This document shows positions 57,577-64,000 of a stretch of DNA of 64,000 nt, piece by piece. Below the pieces are notes generated by a model. That model worked only from the letters and a program-made list of their open reading frames with translations, was not told the origin of the DNA and made no database searches. A program made the translations under genes and the position numbers. Within the stretch, counting starts at the first letter, position 1; every line of letters starts with the position of its first letter. Source of the stretch: Xanthostigma xanthostigma (Eukaryota > Arthropoda > Insecta > Raphidioptera > Raphidiidae); NCBI GenBank assembly GCA_963575645.1, contig OY754466.1, positions 46,718,001-46,782,000 of the forward strand. The letters run 5' to 3'.

Positions 57577-57936
57577 CTATTCAGTCGATGTACAATTTAT
57601 ACACGTTTCCATCAAGACGCTTATGTTCTGTCTCAAGTAATGCACGTTCCAAGTCAGCAGACCGAACAGATGCGTGGTCGATCGATTGAGTTGTTCTTGG
57701 AAATCATTCAATGTACTATTGACTTTTCCCATTGCATCGATTACATATTCAACATTTTCCACTTGAAATTTATGAAACATTCGACTGTAGGTACTGTTTA
57801 TTTTCAAAATCGATCCGCATTTGTTGTCTAAATCCGAAACCCAAAAATCTAAAATTATGAGGTCTGCAATTACGTATGCGCTCACCAAACCACACACTGC
57901 AAACGTGAAGAATGTTCTCCACTCGGCGACACCCAT
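57577..57936 (-). CDS. Small membrane-anchored glycoprotein-like protein (119 aa)
   Basis: Residues about 8-30 are a hydrophobic segment (TFAVCGLVSAYVIADLIILD) that fits a signal anchor. The rest is polar with five N-glycosylation sequons (NST at 47 and 73, NRS at 84, NIS at 104, NCT at 113) and cysteines at about 40, 112 and 115. This predicts a type II membrane protein with an extracellular or lumenal C-terminus. The family is unknown. In a virus-like block it could be an envelope or membrane-remodelling factor, which is inference. Start chosen as the only ATG ahead of the hydrophobic segment. Confidence 0.6.
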   Translation of the reverse strand: MGVAEWRTFFTFAVCGLVSAYVIADLIILDFWVSDLDNKCGSILKINSTYSRMFHKFQVENVEYVIDAMGKVNSTLNDFQEQLNRSTTHLFGLLTWNVHYLRQNISVLMETCINCTSTE

Positions 57937-58097
57937 TGTAACACTGAATGTCGATTACACACTTCTCTTATATTAATATCTGAAATATAAATTTTCCCCA
58001 AGGTATTTTTTTTTTTTTAATAAAAAAACGCAGTATTACGTTTAAATATATTTATTGTAAAAAAAATCAATACATTAAAAATTGCTTAAATCTAATT

Positions 58098-58643
58098 TCA
58101 TATGTTTATACCATGCATTTCAAAATCGTCATAAACACCGCTGTCATCATAATTTCCATCATCTTCAAAGCCTTCGTCGTTTTCGTAATCTTCGTCGTCA
58201 TAGTCTTCGTCTGAATCATCTACTCTATCTTCAGATGTTTCGAAAATAATTTTAATTTTTAAATTTTCTACTATAATTGTTTCTTTTTGTGACTTTAAAT
58301 CTGAACAATCAATATAGTTTGATTGCAGTAATTCGTTTGTGTTTTTGTCTCTTACAACAACTGTAATACCGGCTTCAGGAATCTCCATGTTGTTATTATT
58401 CTCAAAAGAAGCAGCAGCAGCAGTAGCAACAGTTCTGTTCTGCTCGACTGACAACGGTGAATTGACAATTTTCAGTACCGGAGTGAGAATATGAGAGACT
58501 TTTTCAATTCTTCTTTTAAATCGATCGCGATCTCTAGCAATCTGTTCCCATATTCCCACCCGCGCTTTACGATATGCAAAATTCCAACAAACCATATAGT
58601 TAATCTCTACCTTATCGTTAAAACATACTTTTTTTTTATTCAT
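58098..58643 (-). CDS. Acidic-tailed protein of unknown function (181 or 201 aa)
   Basis: The frame ends in a strongly acidic tail of about 45 residues (DDSDEDYDDEDYENDEGFED). The middle is mixed, with an Ala run and a region of alternating hydrophobic residues (IIVENLKIKIIF). Two starts are possible. I prefer 58643 (MNKKKVCFND), five bases after the stop of the upstream gene. A longer start at 58703 would add a hydrophobic N-terminus (FFLTLIVVAVVVVL), but that stretch is encoded by an AGT/GTA triplet run that makes the poly-Ser tail of the upstream protein in another frame. The function is unknown; acidic tails are common in DNA-mimic or histone-binding proteins. Confidence 0.6.
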   Translation of the reverse strand: MNKKKVCFNDKVEINYMVCWNFAYRKARVGIWEQIARDRDRFKRRIEKVSHILTPVLKIVNSPLSVEQNRTVATAAAASFENNNNMEIPEAGITVVVRDKNTNELLQSNYIDCSDLKSQKETIIVENLKIKIIFETSEDRVDDSDEDYDDEDYENDEGFEDDGNYDDSGVYDDFEMHGINI

Positions 58644-58647
58644 TTTC

Positions 58648-59502
58648 TTAATTAATACTACTACTACTGCTACTACTATTAATGTCAGAAAGAATTTTTT
58701 CACTACAAACTATAGGTAGTTCATAAAATAATCTTTCATAATTAATAGTATGTAATATATCTCTAGGAATAAAAAAATCGTTGCCGCTTAAGCGTAAACA
58801 ATTTAGCAACTTACACTTATCTAAATACGTATTATAATATAAATTAATGTTTTTTGAATAGTAAACGTACGAACACAATAAACTATTCACATTGTCTTTT
58901 AGTTCTAATAAACATTCCCACTCGTCTTTTGATAAAATCAGCGAACTGGGAGAAGTTGTTCTTTTAAATTTTAAATGTTTTATGTTCTTTAGATAGACTT
59001 CTTTAATTTCCACGTTTCCACCAATCACTGAGTAAAATCGACGATGAGCGACGTCGTTAAAGTACTTGTTAACATAGTTGCACAAGAGCATCAGCGCGCA
59101 CCAATCGTTTTGATCCAGAAAAATGCTTGTTGTTTTCAAGTCTCGCAGTTCGAGCGTTGCTTGAAAGCCTTGAGAGGGCAACCAACCCACGTTGACGTAT
59201 TTATTTCGTTTTGCGTCGATAAAGAAGATGTTTTGCATCAAAAGTTGCGTTCTAGAGTTCAATGCGCCCAAGTCCGACAGAGACGAAGCAAGTGGTGTTG
59301 ATACCTCAGACGTAGCACTCGTATTTTCGATTGAAAACTCTTCGTTGCACACCAGTGGAAACTCTACGATGTCTTCACCTCTCCCCTTGTCCGCATTCTC
59401 AATCGTTGCGTTGTAGTCATTAATATTCACATCGTATGAATTCATCATCGTCGTCGTTGAGTCAGAGTTGTAAAACCGAAATATATTCGGAGAAGTAGTC
59501 AT
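58648..59502 (-). CDS. 284-aa protein with two copies of a PC4-like motif
   Basis: No full-length family is recognised. Two segments look homologous: about 100-148 (with SIFLDQNDWCALMLL) and about 160-210 (NVEIKEVY then SLILSKDEWECLLEL). The order of a V-E-I-K-E-x-Y strand, a basic strand, then L-S-x-D-E-W-x-x-L recalls the single-stranded-DNA-binding PC4/p15 fold, so a nucleic-acid-binding role is a guess. The N-terminal 90 residues are Ser/Thr/Asn-rich and probably disordered; the C-terminus ends in poly-Ser. The stop is upstream of the preferred start of the next gene. A related motif occurs in the neighbouring 202-aa protein. Confidence 0.65.
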   Translation of the reverse strand: MTTSPNIFRFYNSDSTTTMMNSYDVNINDYNATIENADKGRGEDIVEFPLVCNEEFSIENTSATSEVSTPLASSLSDLGALNSRTQLLMQNIFFIDAKRNKYVNVGWLPSQGFQATLELRDLKTTSIFLDQNDWCALMLLCNYVNKYFNDVAHRRFYSVIGGNVEIKEVYLKNIKHLKFKRTTSPSSLILSKDEWECLLELKDNVNSLLCSYVYYSKNINLYYNTYLDKCKLLNCLRLSGNDFFIPRDILHTINYERLFYELPIVCSEKILSDINSSSSSSSIN

Positions 59503-59551
59503 GTTTCAACAAAACCTTGCACACTGGTTCGCTGTCTTGCTACGAATCGTG

Positions 59552-60160
59552 TTATAACACATCTAATGACAGTCTGATGTTACCCTTCCCTTCTGCACCG
59601 TGTCGCCAACACTTCTGTTGAAATCTGTCTGCTGCTGCTGCTGTTGTGCTCGTCGTTTCGTTATGATCAATTGTTAAATTTCGTTGCAGTTTATGCGCAA
59701 GACTGTTAATATCTTCGCGGAAATTTATATCGACGTTCAACAGTTTCAATCGCTTCAAATACCCGTGCAATTTTTCGTATAATTTTTCGAGTGCTCTTCT
59801 ATCAGTAACGCTGAGCATAAACATTTTTTCATAGTAAGTATTTTTGATAAACACTTCAAAAACTATACGCCCATCGTCCAAAACGAATCGCACTTGACGC
59901 GGATCTGTTTTTAAAAATCGTATACCCTGCTTCCAAGGAGTGGGTGTTTGCTGTGCAACGTTATTTTCGTCAAAGACAAATCCCCATTCTTCTAATTTTC
60001 GTTTATTTTCCGCAGAGAGAGCCAAAAAACGCCTGCTCTGGTTGAACAGCTCTACGCCGAGAATTTCTTGTAAAGTGGTCGCGGTCGATCGAACGGGCAC
60101 AGATCCAACGCACCATTTATCAACGCTATCATCACTCATAACGTTGCTGAATGCACTCAT
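59552..60160 (-). CDS. 202-aa protein of unknown function, related motif to its neighbour
   Basis: I do not recognise a family. Residues about 85-127 contain a strand-rich stretch (RFVLDDGRIVFEVFIKNTYY) followed by MFMLSVTDRRALEKL, which has the same spacing as the PC4-like motif in the 284-aa protein encoded 49 bases downstream. It is therefore a possible paralogue with a diverged helix (Trp replaced by Arg). The C-terminal third has a Thr/Ala run and ends basic. First ATG of the frame is used. Role unknown; DNA binding is a weak inference. Confidence 0.6.
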   Translation of the reverse strand: MSAFSNVMSDDSVDKWCVGSVPVRSTATTLQEILGVELFNQSRRFLALSAENKRKLEEWGFVFDENNVAQQTPTPWKQGIRFLKTDPRQVRFVLDDGRIVFEVFIKNTYYEKMFMLSVTDRRALEKLYEKLHGYLKRLKLLNVDINFREDINSLAHKLQRNLTIDHNETTSTTAAAADRFQQKCWRHGAEGKGNIRLSLDVL

Positions 60161-60229
60161 TCTTGCTAAAGACTGAATTATTTAAAGTTAATGTTTTGTA
60201 ATATATATGCAGCTTTTTCTCCCTCCAGC

Positions 60230-60766
60230 TCATAATGTTTGGCGCGTACATAATTCAGAAACATATTTTCGCAGTTTGAACACGTTCTTGCATGCACAAT
60301 TGTTTGCAAATTTCATGTTTGTATGCGAGACTGTTTTACAGACGCTCTCATATTTTGAAGGCAGAGACAATACTTTCAACGGAGGACAGTTCAGACACTC
60401 TAAATCCACATAGACTAAATCTTCTGGCCCGTTTTCTTTTAAGAATTTTTGTTTCTCAAGTCCTTTGACGAAAATCAGCTTTGAACCTTTAAAAATCCTA
60501 GTCAAATGTTTCTTCAGTTCGCTATATTCAACGCCTACGCTGTCGCTGTCGCCATCATTCCAATCGAGACCGTTTATTTTTCGTTTATTGTAAGCATTTT
60601 GTTTTTTATATTTCGCGTCGAGTAAACGTTTTTCGTACGGCGGCCCGAACACTATTTGTTCTACACTTTCGCTAAACAAATTGCAAAATGCCAATTCCTT
60701 TGCAAAGTATTCATGCCCGTTGCCCACGACGAACTGAACGTCACAAATTCCCGTTTTACAAGACAT
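60230..60766 (-). CDS. 178-aa conserved-looking protein with Cys/His-rich C-terminus
   Basis: Its ATG overlaps the stop of the major capsid gene (TAATG, shared A at 60766). Visible features: ICDVQFVV and FAKELAF near the start, GPPYEKRLL at 41-49, GLDWNDG at 66-72, FVKGLEKQKFL at 99-109, and a C-terminal set of Cys/His (ECLNC, SVC, SH, NNCAC). The D...KEL...KG-EK pattern recalls a group of arthropod element proteins suspected of an RNase-H-like nuclease fold, but this comes from memory and no catalytic set can be proved here. Tight coupling to the capsid gene suggests co-expression with the particle genes. Confidence 0.65.
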   Translation of the reverse strand: MSCKTGICDVQFVVGNGHEYFAKELAFCNLFSESVEQIVFGPPYEKRLLDAKYKKQNAYNKRKINGLDWNDGDSDSVGVEYSELKKHLTRIFKGSKLIFVKGLEKQKFLKENGPEDLVYVDLECLNCPPLKVLSLPSKYESVCKTVSHTNMKFANNCACKNVFKLRKYVSELCTRQTL

Positions 60767-61998
60767 TACACAATTTTTGCGACCGTATTTTGTAAGGGAT
60801 GATAGGTGAAGAGTTTATCGTGTATAATCAAACAGTACGCTGTTGTGTTTGGGGGGAAATTTTCGTAAGCTTCGATCATCAATTTGATATCTACAACGCC
60901 CTTCTTGATGGCTTCCGGTTGTCGCGAGCAATCGAAAACAATTAGCGGTGATTTTGTTTTGAATTCGTTTTTATTCAAAAGAGGCGCGTTTTTATTTCCA
61001 TAGAAATAGATTTCCTGTCCCTTGAGATACTTTTCGTATACAATGTTGAAGTCATTTTTATCGAAATTCATAGAGAGCGGTTCGTAGGGATACGCTTCGG
61101 AATTTAAAAAGAGTTTTGCCAACCGCAGTTTACAGTGATCGAAGACGCTGCTGTCCTTTAGTTGAGTGCCGTAGCGTTTTGTTTGAAAACCCACAATGAT
61201 CAGACGCGGCGTTTCGACTTGATTGGTGGTCGTCACGGTCCATACGTGTTTTGCAGACGTCGGCAGCGCAGGATATTCGTACAGATCCCACGATCTGAAC
61301 ACGATGTTTTTATTTTTGTTTGCCGTCTTCAAGAGTTTAATTTTCATATCGTTAGACGGTATAATATAGGGCACGTTCCACTTAATGGACGTTAATTCTA
61401 TTTTGCTCGATTTTTGAATTTGTCCTTGAGCTGCTGCAGTTGTTAAAATTGCCGAATTATCGTCTCGCTTACGTATCAATATCAATTCTTGTTTACCGTT
61501 CACCATCACTCTCTTGTGATCGTGTGCGAAGCCCAAAATGTATTTCAAAGGTATGCTGACGCTAAAGTTTCCCTCCGAATCTAACAAGTCGGCATTTTTA
61601 TTTGAGCTTAAATCCCAACCGCAGTTTGAAAGTGCTCTCACGTCGTCTGGACTGTGTAACACATAGCCGATCATGGTGGCCGTGATGCCTACGTTTTTAG
61701 TAGAGTCAATTGGCATGCCCCACAATTCATAGCGAATTTCCTCAAACAGATGCGCTATTCCGTTGTTGATGATGCTCGAATTTTCTGCTTTTCCACCGTC
61801 TTCGTCGATCAATTTCCCGCGCACTTCGAGCACGCTGTCGTGAGGAAACGTGATGGCATCCTGATTTTGAATTGCTATGCGGATTTCATCATTAGACTTT
61901 AATTGATTGGTGTTAAACGGTTCCTGTGAGTGAACGCGAATCGAGTCTATACTTTCGTCTAGAACTATCGGAAAGTCGACGGCCAGAATGTCTTGCAT
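60766..61998 (-). CDS. Double-jelly-roll major capsid protein
   Basis: The 410-residue product matches, by overall pattern, the double-jelly-roll-like capsid proteins of arthropod Maverick/adintovirus-like elements: an N-terminal FPIVLDESID segment, a first barrel with EIRIAIQNQDAITFPHDS, a mid-region NNGIAHLFEEIRYELWG, and a C-terminal strand with PLIVFDCSRQPE and NTTAYCLIIHDKLFTY. Such proteins form trimeric capsomers of icosahedral shells. It sits between the small basic protein gene (4-base gap) and the 178-aa gene (1-base overlap). The frame is uninterrupted and the start has an A at -3 context of the form aaaaaATGC. It is somewhat short compared with many adintovirus hexons but typical for the arthropod group. 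The match is from memory of the family, not a search. Confidence 0.85.
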   Translation of the reverse strand: MQDILAVDFPIVLDESIDSIRVHSQEPFNTNQLKSNDEIRIAIQNQDAITFPHDSVLEVRGKLIDEDGGKAENSSIINNGIAHLFEEIRYELWGMPIDSTKNVGITATMIGYVLHSPDDVRALSNCGWDLSSNKNADLLDSEGNFSVSIPLKYILGFAHDHKRVMVNGKQELILIRKRDDNSAILTTAAAQGQIQKSSKIELTSIKWNVPYIIPSNDMKIKLLKTANKNKNIVFRSWDLYEYPALPTSAKHVWTVTTTNQVETPRLIIVGFQTKRYGTQLKDSSVFDHCKLRLAKLFLNSEAYPYEPLSMNFDKNDFNIVYEKYLKGQEIYFYGNKNAPLLNKNEFKTKSPLIVFDCSRQPEAIKKGVVDIKLMIEAYENFPPNTTAYCLIIHDKLFTYHPLQNTVAKIV

Positions 61999-62002
61999 TT
62001 TT

Positions 62003-62251
62003 TTATTTCAGTTCAAGTCCGATCGATTTTAGAAAATTTAAATTCTTTTTATTAATTTGATTTTTTTGCTTTTTCTGACTTATTTTTATTTTTTTCTGAC
62101 CGAATCCTGTCTTTTTTATCACCTTCTTACTTTTCTTTACACTCGGTGCTGCTTGTGCTGTTTTTTTCGCTGTTATCGATTCAGTGGACGACGCTAGACT
62201 GGCGTAATTTGACCTTTGTTGAAGTTTATAATCTCCGTAATATATACCCAT
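62003..62251 (-). CDS. Small basic virion-like protein (82 aa)
   Basis: Starts one base after the stop of the penton-like gene (TAAGATG) and ends four bases before the capsid start. The second half is extremely Lys-rich (KKSKKVIKKTGFGQKKIKIS), suggesting a DNA-binding core protein or nuclear localisation signal. The first 40 residues are Tyr/Ser/Ala-rich. No family is recognised. Its exact fit between two capsid genes with no spare bases supports it being real. Confidence 0.7.
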   Translation of the reverse strand: MGIYYGDYKLQQRSNYASLASSTESITAKKTAQAAPSVKKSKKVIKKTGFGQKKIKISQKKQKNQINKKNLNFLKSIGLELK

Positions 62252-62252
62252 C

Positions 62253-62960
62253 TTACATGCGTTTCAGATGTAAACGCACAGTGACAGGCTCGCCGTTGAA
62301 ATTCACTAATCGATCGTTCTGGTCTACAATAGTAACGGTCACGTTGTCTATAACACGACGATTTATCGGCAAATAAATGACGTTTCTCGGCGTAATGGAT
62401 ATCTTATAGCCCGGCTCCTCTTGTGGATAGAACTGAAAGAGAGTGTGCTCGGGCTGTCCGTTTAAATAGGATCCGCTGACAATGTTACACTTCACTCTGA
62501 CGGCGTTTATTTTTGAAATATGTGCATTAAAATCTGCTTTGTGTGCACTGTTTGCTTCCAGCATCGGACGTGTCATGCTGAAACCCAGCAAAGATCCCAC
62601 ACTACCTTCGGCGCCGATGTCTATAATCACATCGCTCTTTATTTCCGTTTTCAACGTGTTGTTGTTTGCCTTGATTCTAATTGTTCTGTTCACTTTTTTC
62701 AACTCTTCGACAAGGTAGTTGTTGATATCATTGATATCGTACGCCCCTTTCGGTATCTCGATCGTTTTCCTATTGTCAGGAAAGTCTGGATCCTGGTAGA
62801 CAAATTTATTGTTGGTCTCATCAATATTTGGAATCGAGTGCCACGACTCAAACTCAATCAGTCCCAGTTGATATTCCTCGCTCTCGTCGAGCACGATCGC
62901 CGGATAGAACAGACTGCTCAACACCGATTCGGCTCCGCTCAGGGTGAACGTGAACGACAT
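62253..62960 (-). CDS. Penton / minor capsid protein
   Basis: From the ATG at 62960 the product is 235 residues. The first part (FTLSGAESVLSSLFYPAIVL and a following GLIEFESWHSIPNI) is typical of the penton or minor capsid proteins that accompany double-jelly-roll capsids in arthropod virus-like elements. A beta-rich C-terminus with INRRVIDNVTVTIVDQN fits a single jelly roll. An upstream ATG at 62999 would add 13 residues but lies inside the protease frame; the start at 62960 overlaps the protease stop as TGATG. A penton plugs the five-fold vertices of the capsid. Family assignment is by eye. Confidence 0.75.
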   Translation of the reverse strand: MSFTFTLSGAESVLSSLFYPAIVLDESEEYQLGLIEFESWHSIPNIDETNNKFVYQDPDFPDNRKTIEIPKGAYDINDINNYLVEELKKVNRTIRIKANNNTLKTEIKSDVIIDIGAEGSVGSLLGFSMTRPMLEANSAHKADFNAHISKINAVRVKCNIVSGSYLNGQPEHTLFQFYPQEEPGYKISITPRNVIYLPINRRVIDNVTVTIVDQNDRLVNFNGEPVTVRLHLKRM

Positions 62961-63331
62961 CAAGTTTCTAATAGGAAAAACAAGCAGTGATGTCCGCACA
63001 AAACTGAGTTGAATTTCTGTTTTCTCTCGTAGTTATATACTATGTTGCAACCTTTCAAATAGTGGACGGCGAGCTCTTTCGGCGGTTGCAAGTTGCCGAA
63101 ACTGTCAAAGTACTGTACATTTTTACCGATTTTTCTATACGCGACCCAATGCGTCCCGGGACCGTCTCTATCATCTAAATTTACTACAGCGCTCTCGTTC
63201 TTTTTCGGTTTTTTAGGCAGCGCGTTTCTCATGTACACGCCTCTGAAGAACTTGATGCGTAATATTTTAGCATAGCGTTTGATTTCCGCATCGGTGAGCG
63301 CGTGTTTCGGTAACGTTTTTAAAAGTTTTTT
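62960..63331 (-). CDS. Adenain-type cysteine protease, entered by probable -1 frameshift
   Basis: The frame is open from after a TAG at 63361-63359 to the TGA at 62962-62960. It carries the adenain pattern: His in GPGTHWVAYR, Asp in VQYFDSFGNL, then a Gln (RKQKF) and the nucleophile Cys in VLCGHHCLFF. These enzymes mature capsid precursors. There is no ATG ahead of the conserved N-terminal part; the first is at 63232, after FRGVY. The upstream minor-capsid frame overlaps and contains the slippery heptamer A AAA AAC at 63331-63325, two codons before its own stop, in the register needed for -1 slippage. I therefore place the functional entry there. The alternative is a one-base loss in the six-A run, making this a broken gene. 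The stop overlaps the penton start. Confidence 0.75.
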   Translation of the reverse strand, partial: KKLLKTLPKHALTDAEIKRYAKILRIKFFRGVYMRNALPKKPKKNESAVVNLDDRDGPGTHWVAYRKIGKNVQYFDSFGNLQPPKELAVHYLKGCNIVYNYERKQKFNSVLCGHHCLFFLLET

Positions 63332-64000
63332 GAAGCCGTTGCCGCCGGCCGGTAAGGTCTATAATAAAGACCGTAGCCTCGCCGATAGGGTTTCAAGTAG
63401 AGACCGCTTCCTTTCTTGCCGAGCGCTATCGCTTCCATTGTTTCGTTGTGACGATTCGCTTCGGAGAGTTTATCTCTGGCCGCCTTGGTGTCCATGACGG
63501 TTTTGGCGACGTTCGCAGCTCCGCCGGCCAGAGCTCCCAACGCCGACAGACCGGCAAAGAGCGGGATTAGCGGTAAAAATCCTCCCGTCTTGGGTACGGG
63601 TATCACGCGAGATTCACCATTATTTTTTATTGCAGCATTTGCATATTTGTTTACGCCCGTCGAGTTAATTGTATCCAGTTCTAGCTGTGCTCGTTTAATA
63701 AGATCGTTCTTGATGTTAGATTTTCTAGTTTTCACACTTCTTCCTCTCCTTCTCCGTATTCCGGCTGATTTTGCTTTTCTTTGCCTATTGACGCGTCTGT
63801 GTTTAACACCCGCACCTGCGGAAGAAGTTCTCTTCATTTTTCTTCCCATGCCGAGTTTAGTTTTAATTTTCATAGCGTTTGTCGTAAGCCACGCGGCAGT
63901 TTTTTCACTTAAACTGGAGTCTTTGGCTTTGACGCGATTCCAAGCGCTCTCGAGTAGCTCTCTGTCGGCTGTGTGACGTTCTTTTAAATCCTTTGTGTTT
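63319..64000 (-). CDS. Basic minor capsid/core protein (5' end outside the window)
   Basis: The frame is open from the window edge (codons from 63999) to the TAA at 63321-63319. An internal Met at 63873 could be taken for the start, but the frame continues upstream with charged helical sequence (RELLESAWNRVKAKDSS), so the true start is off-window. From that Met: a very Arg/Lys-rich region (11-60), a Gly/Ala/Leu hydrophobic segment (about 97-125) that could act on membranes, as in adenovirus pVI-like proteins, and a C-terminus with GLYLKPY and GLYYRPY repeats. LAGGA at about 115-119 fits the adenain consensus (L-x-G-G before the cut), so it may be a substrate of the downstream protease; that is inference. 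Its last codons contain the frameshift heptamer. Confidence 0.7.
   Translation of the reverse strand, partial: NTKDLKERHTADRELLESAWNRVKAKDSSLSEKTAAWLTTNAMKIKTKLGMGRKMKRTSSAGAGVKHRRVNRQRKAKSAGIRRRRGRSVKTRKSNIKNDLIKRAQLELDTINSTGVNKYANAAIKNNGESRVIPVPKTGGFLPLIPLFAGLSALGALAGGAANVAKTVMDTKAARDKLSEANRHNETMEAIALGKKGSGLYLKPYRRGYGLYYRPYRPAATASKNF
63325..63331 (-). promoter_or_regulatory. Slippery heptamer A AAA AAC (-1 frameshift site)
   Basis: In the minor-capsid frame the codons are TCA AAA AAC TTT TAA, which gives X XXY YYZ with exact register. The zero-frame stop follows immediately, and the -1 frame leads straight into the protease. A strong downstream stem or pseudoknot is not obvious by eye in the next 60 bases. 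Confidence 0.6.

Larger units (their letters stand above)
56512..64000 (-). mobile_element. Endogenous Maverick/adintovirus-like element (left part, continues off window)
   Basis: Everything right of the Helitron break differs from the host DNA: higher GC, gene-dense, all genes on the minus strand. It encodes a double-jelly-roll major capsid protein, a penton-like protein, an adenain-type protease and a basic core/minor-capsid protein, the particle module of Polinton/adintovirus-like elements. At the break the sequence reads ttAGTAGTTC; Polinton ends often begin with AG, so the terminus may be at 56513, but the partner end is outside the window. No polymerase, integrase or ATPase is visible. 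Whether it is an endogenous virus or a transposon cannot be told here. Most frames are open, suggesting recent entry or selection. Confidence 0.8.

Noticed and set aside
58643-58703. N-terminal membrane segment of the acidic-tailed protein
   Set aside because: The hydrophobic run comes from an AGT/GTA triplet repeat inside the upstream gene; the later ATG directly after that gene's stop is more likely the start.
62520-62990. 156-aa plus-strand frame, and 163-aa frame at 63485-63976
   Set aside because: Antisense shadows of the penton-like and minor-capsid genes.

Overview
The window looks like a piece of insect nuclear genome, most likely Lepidoptera. That call rests on AT-rich DNA packed with non-autonomous transposons, several repeat types that resemble lepidopteran interspersed repeats (Helitron copies starting TCTATACTAATATA and ending CTAG; a recurring 'gacagacagac...gatcctataagggttcc' LINE-like tail), and a Copia-type retrotransposon. 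It is inference, not proof. No conserved host protein-coding gene could be supported.

From 1 to about 56.5 kb the sequence is a transposon graveyard: long foldback (inverted-repeat) elements at 1.7-4.3, 11.2-12.3, 22.4-25.5, 33.0-33.8, 37.8-38.6 and 53.9-55.0 kb; several hAT-type insertions, three with perfect 8-bp target duplications; PIF/Harbinger-type elements with TAA/TTA duplications; a pogo-type element with TA duplication; and five Helitron copies. A family of inverted elements has 12-14 bp target duplications and a hammerhead-ribozyme-like core motif. The one intact mobile element is a 4.7-kb Ty1/copia retrotransposon (26922-31604) with LTRs that look identical, a 5-bp duplication, a half-tRNA-iMet primer site and a single open gag-pol frame. 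Most of the rest is non-coding.

From about 56.5 kb to the right edge the character changes completely. A minus-strand block of tightly packed genes encodes a virus-like particle module: a basic minor capsid/core protein (runs off the window), an adenain-type cysteine protease, a probable penton/minor capsid protein, a small basic protein, a double-jelly-roll major capsid protein, and six further proteins of unknown function, two of which share an internally repeated motif. This resembles endogenous Maverick/Polinton-adintovirus-like elements of arthropods. Its left edge cuts a Helitron copy at about 56511 and is followed by three 123-bp GC-rich tandem repeats. The remaining genes (polymerase, integrase, packaging ATPase) would have to lie beyond 64000 and are not seen.

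The capsid genes are arranged like an operon: spacing is -1 (TGATG), +1, +4 and -1 (TAATG), and the protease frame has no suitable start codon but is joined to the upstream minor-capsid frame through a classical A AAA AAC slippery heptamer. The particle genes may therefore be made from one polycistronic message by -1 frameshifting and stop-start re-initiation. This is the most interesting system in the window.
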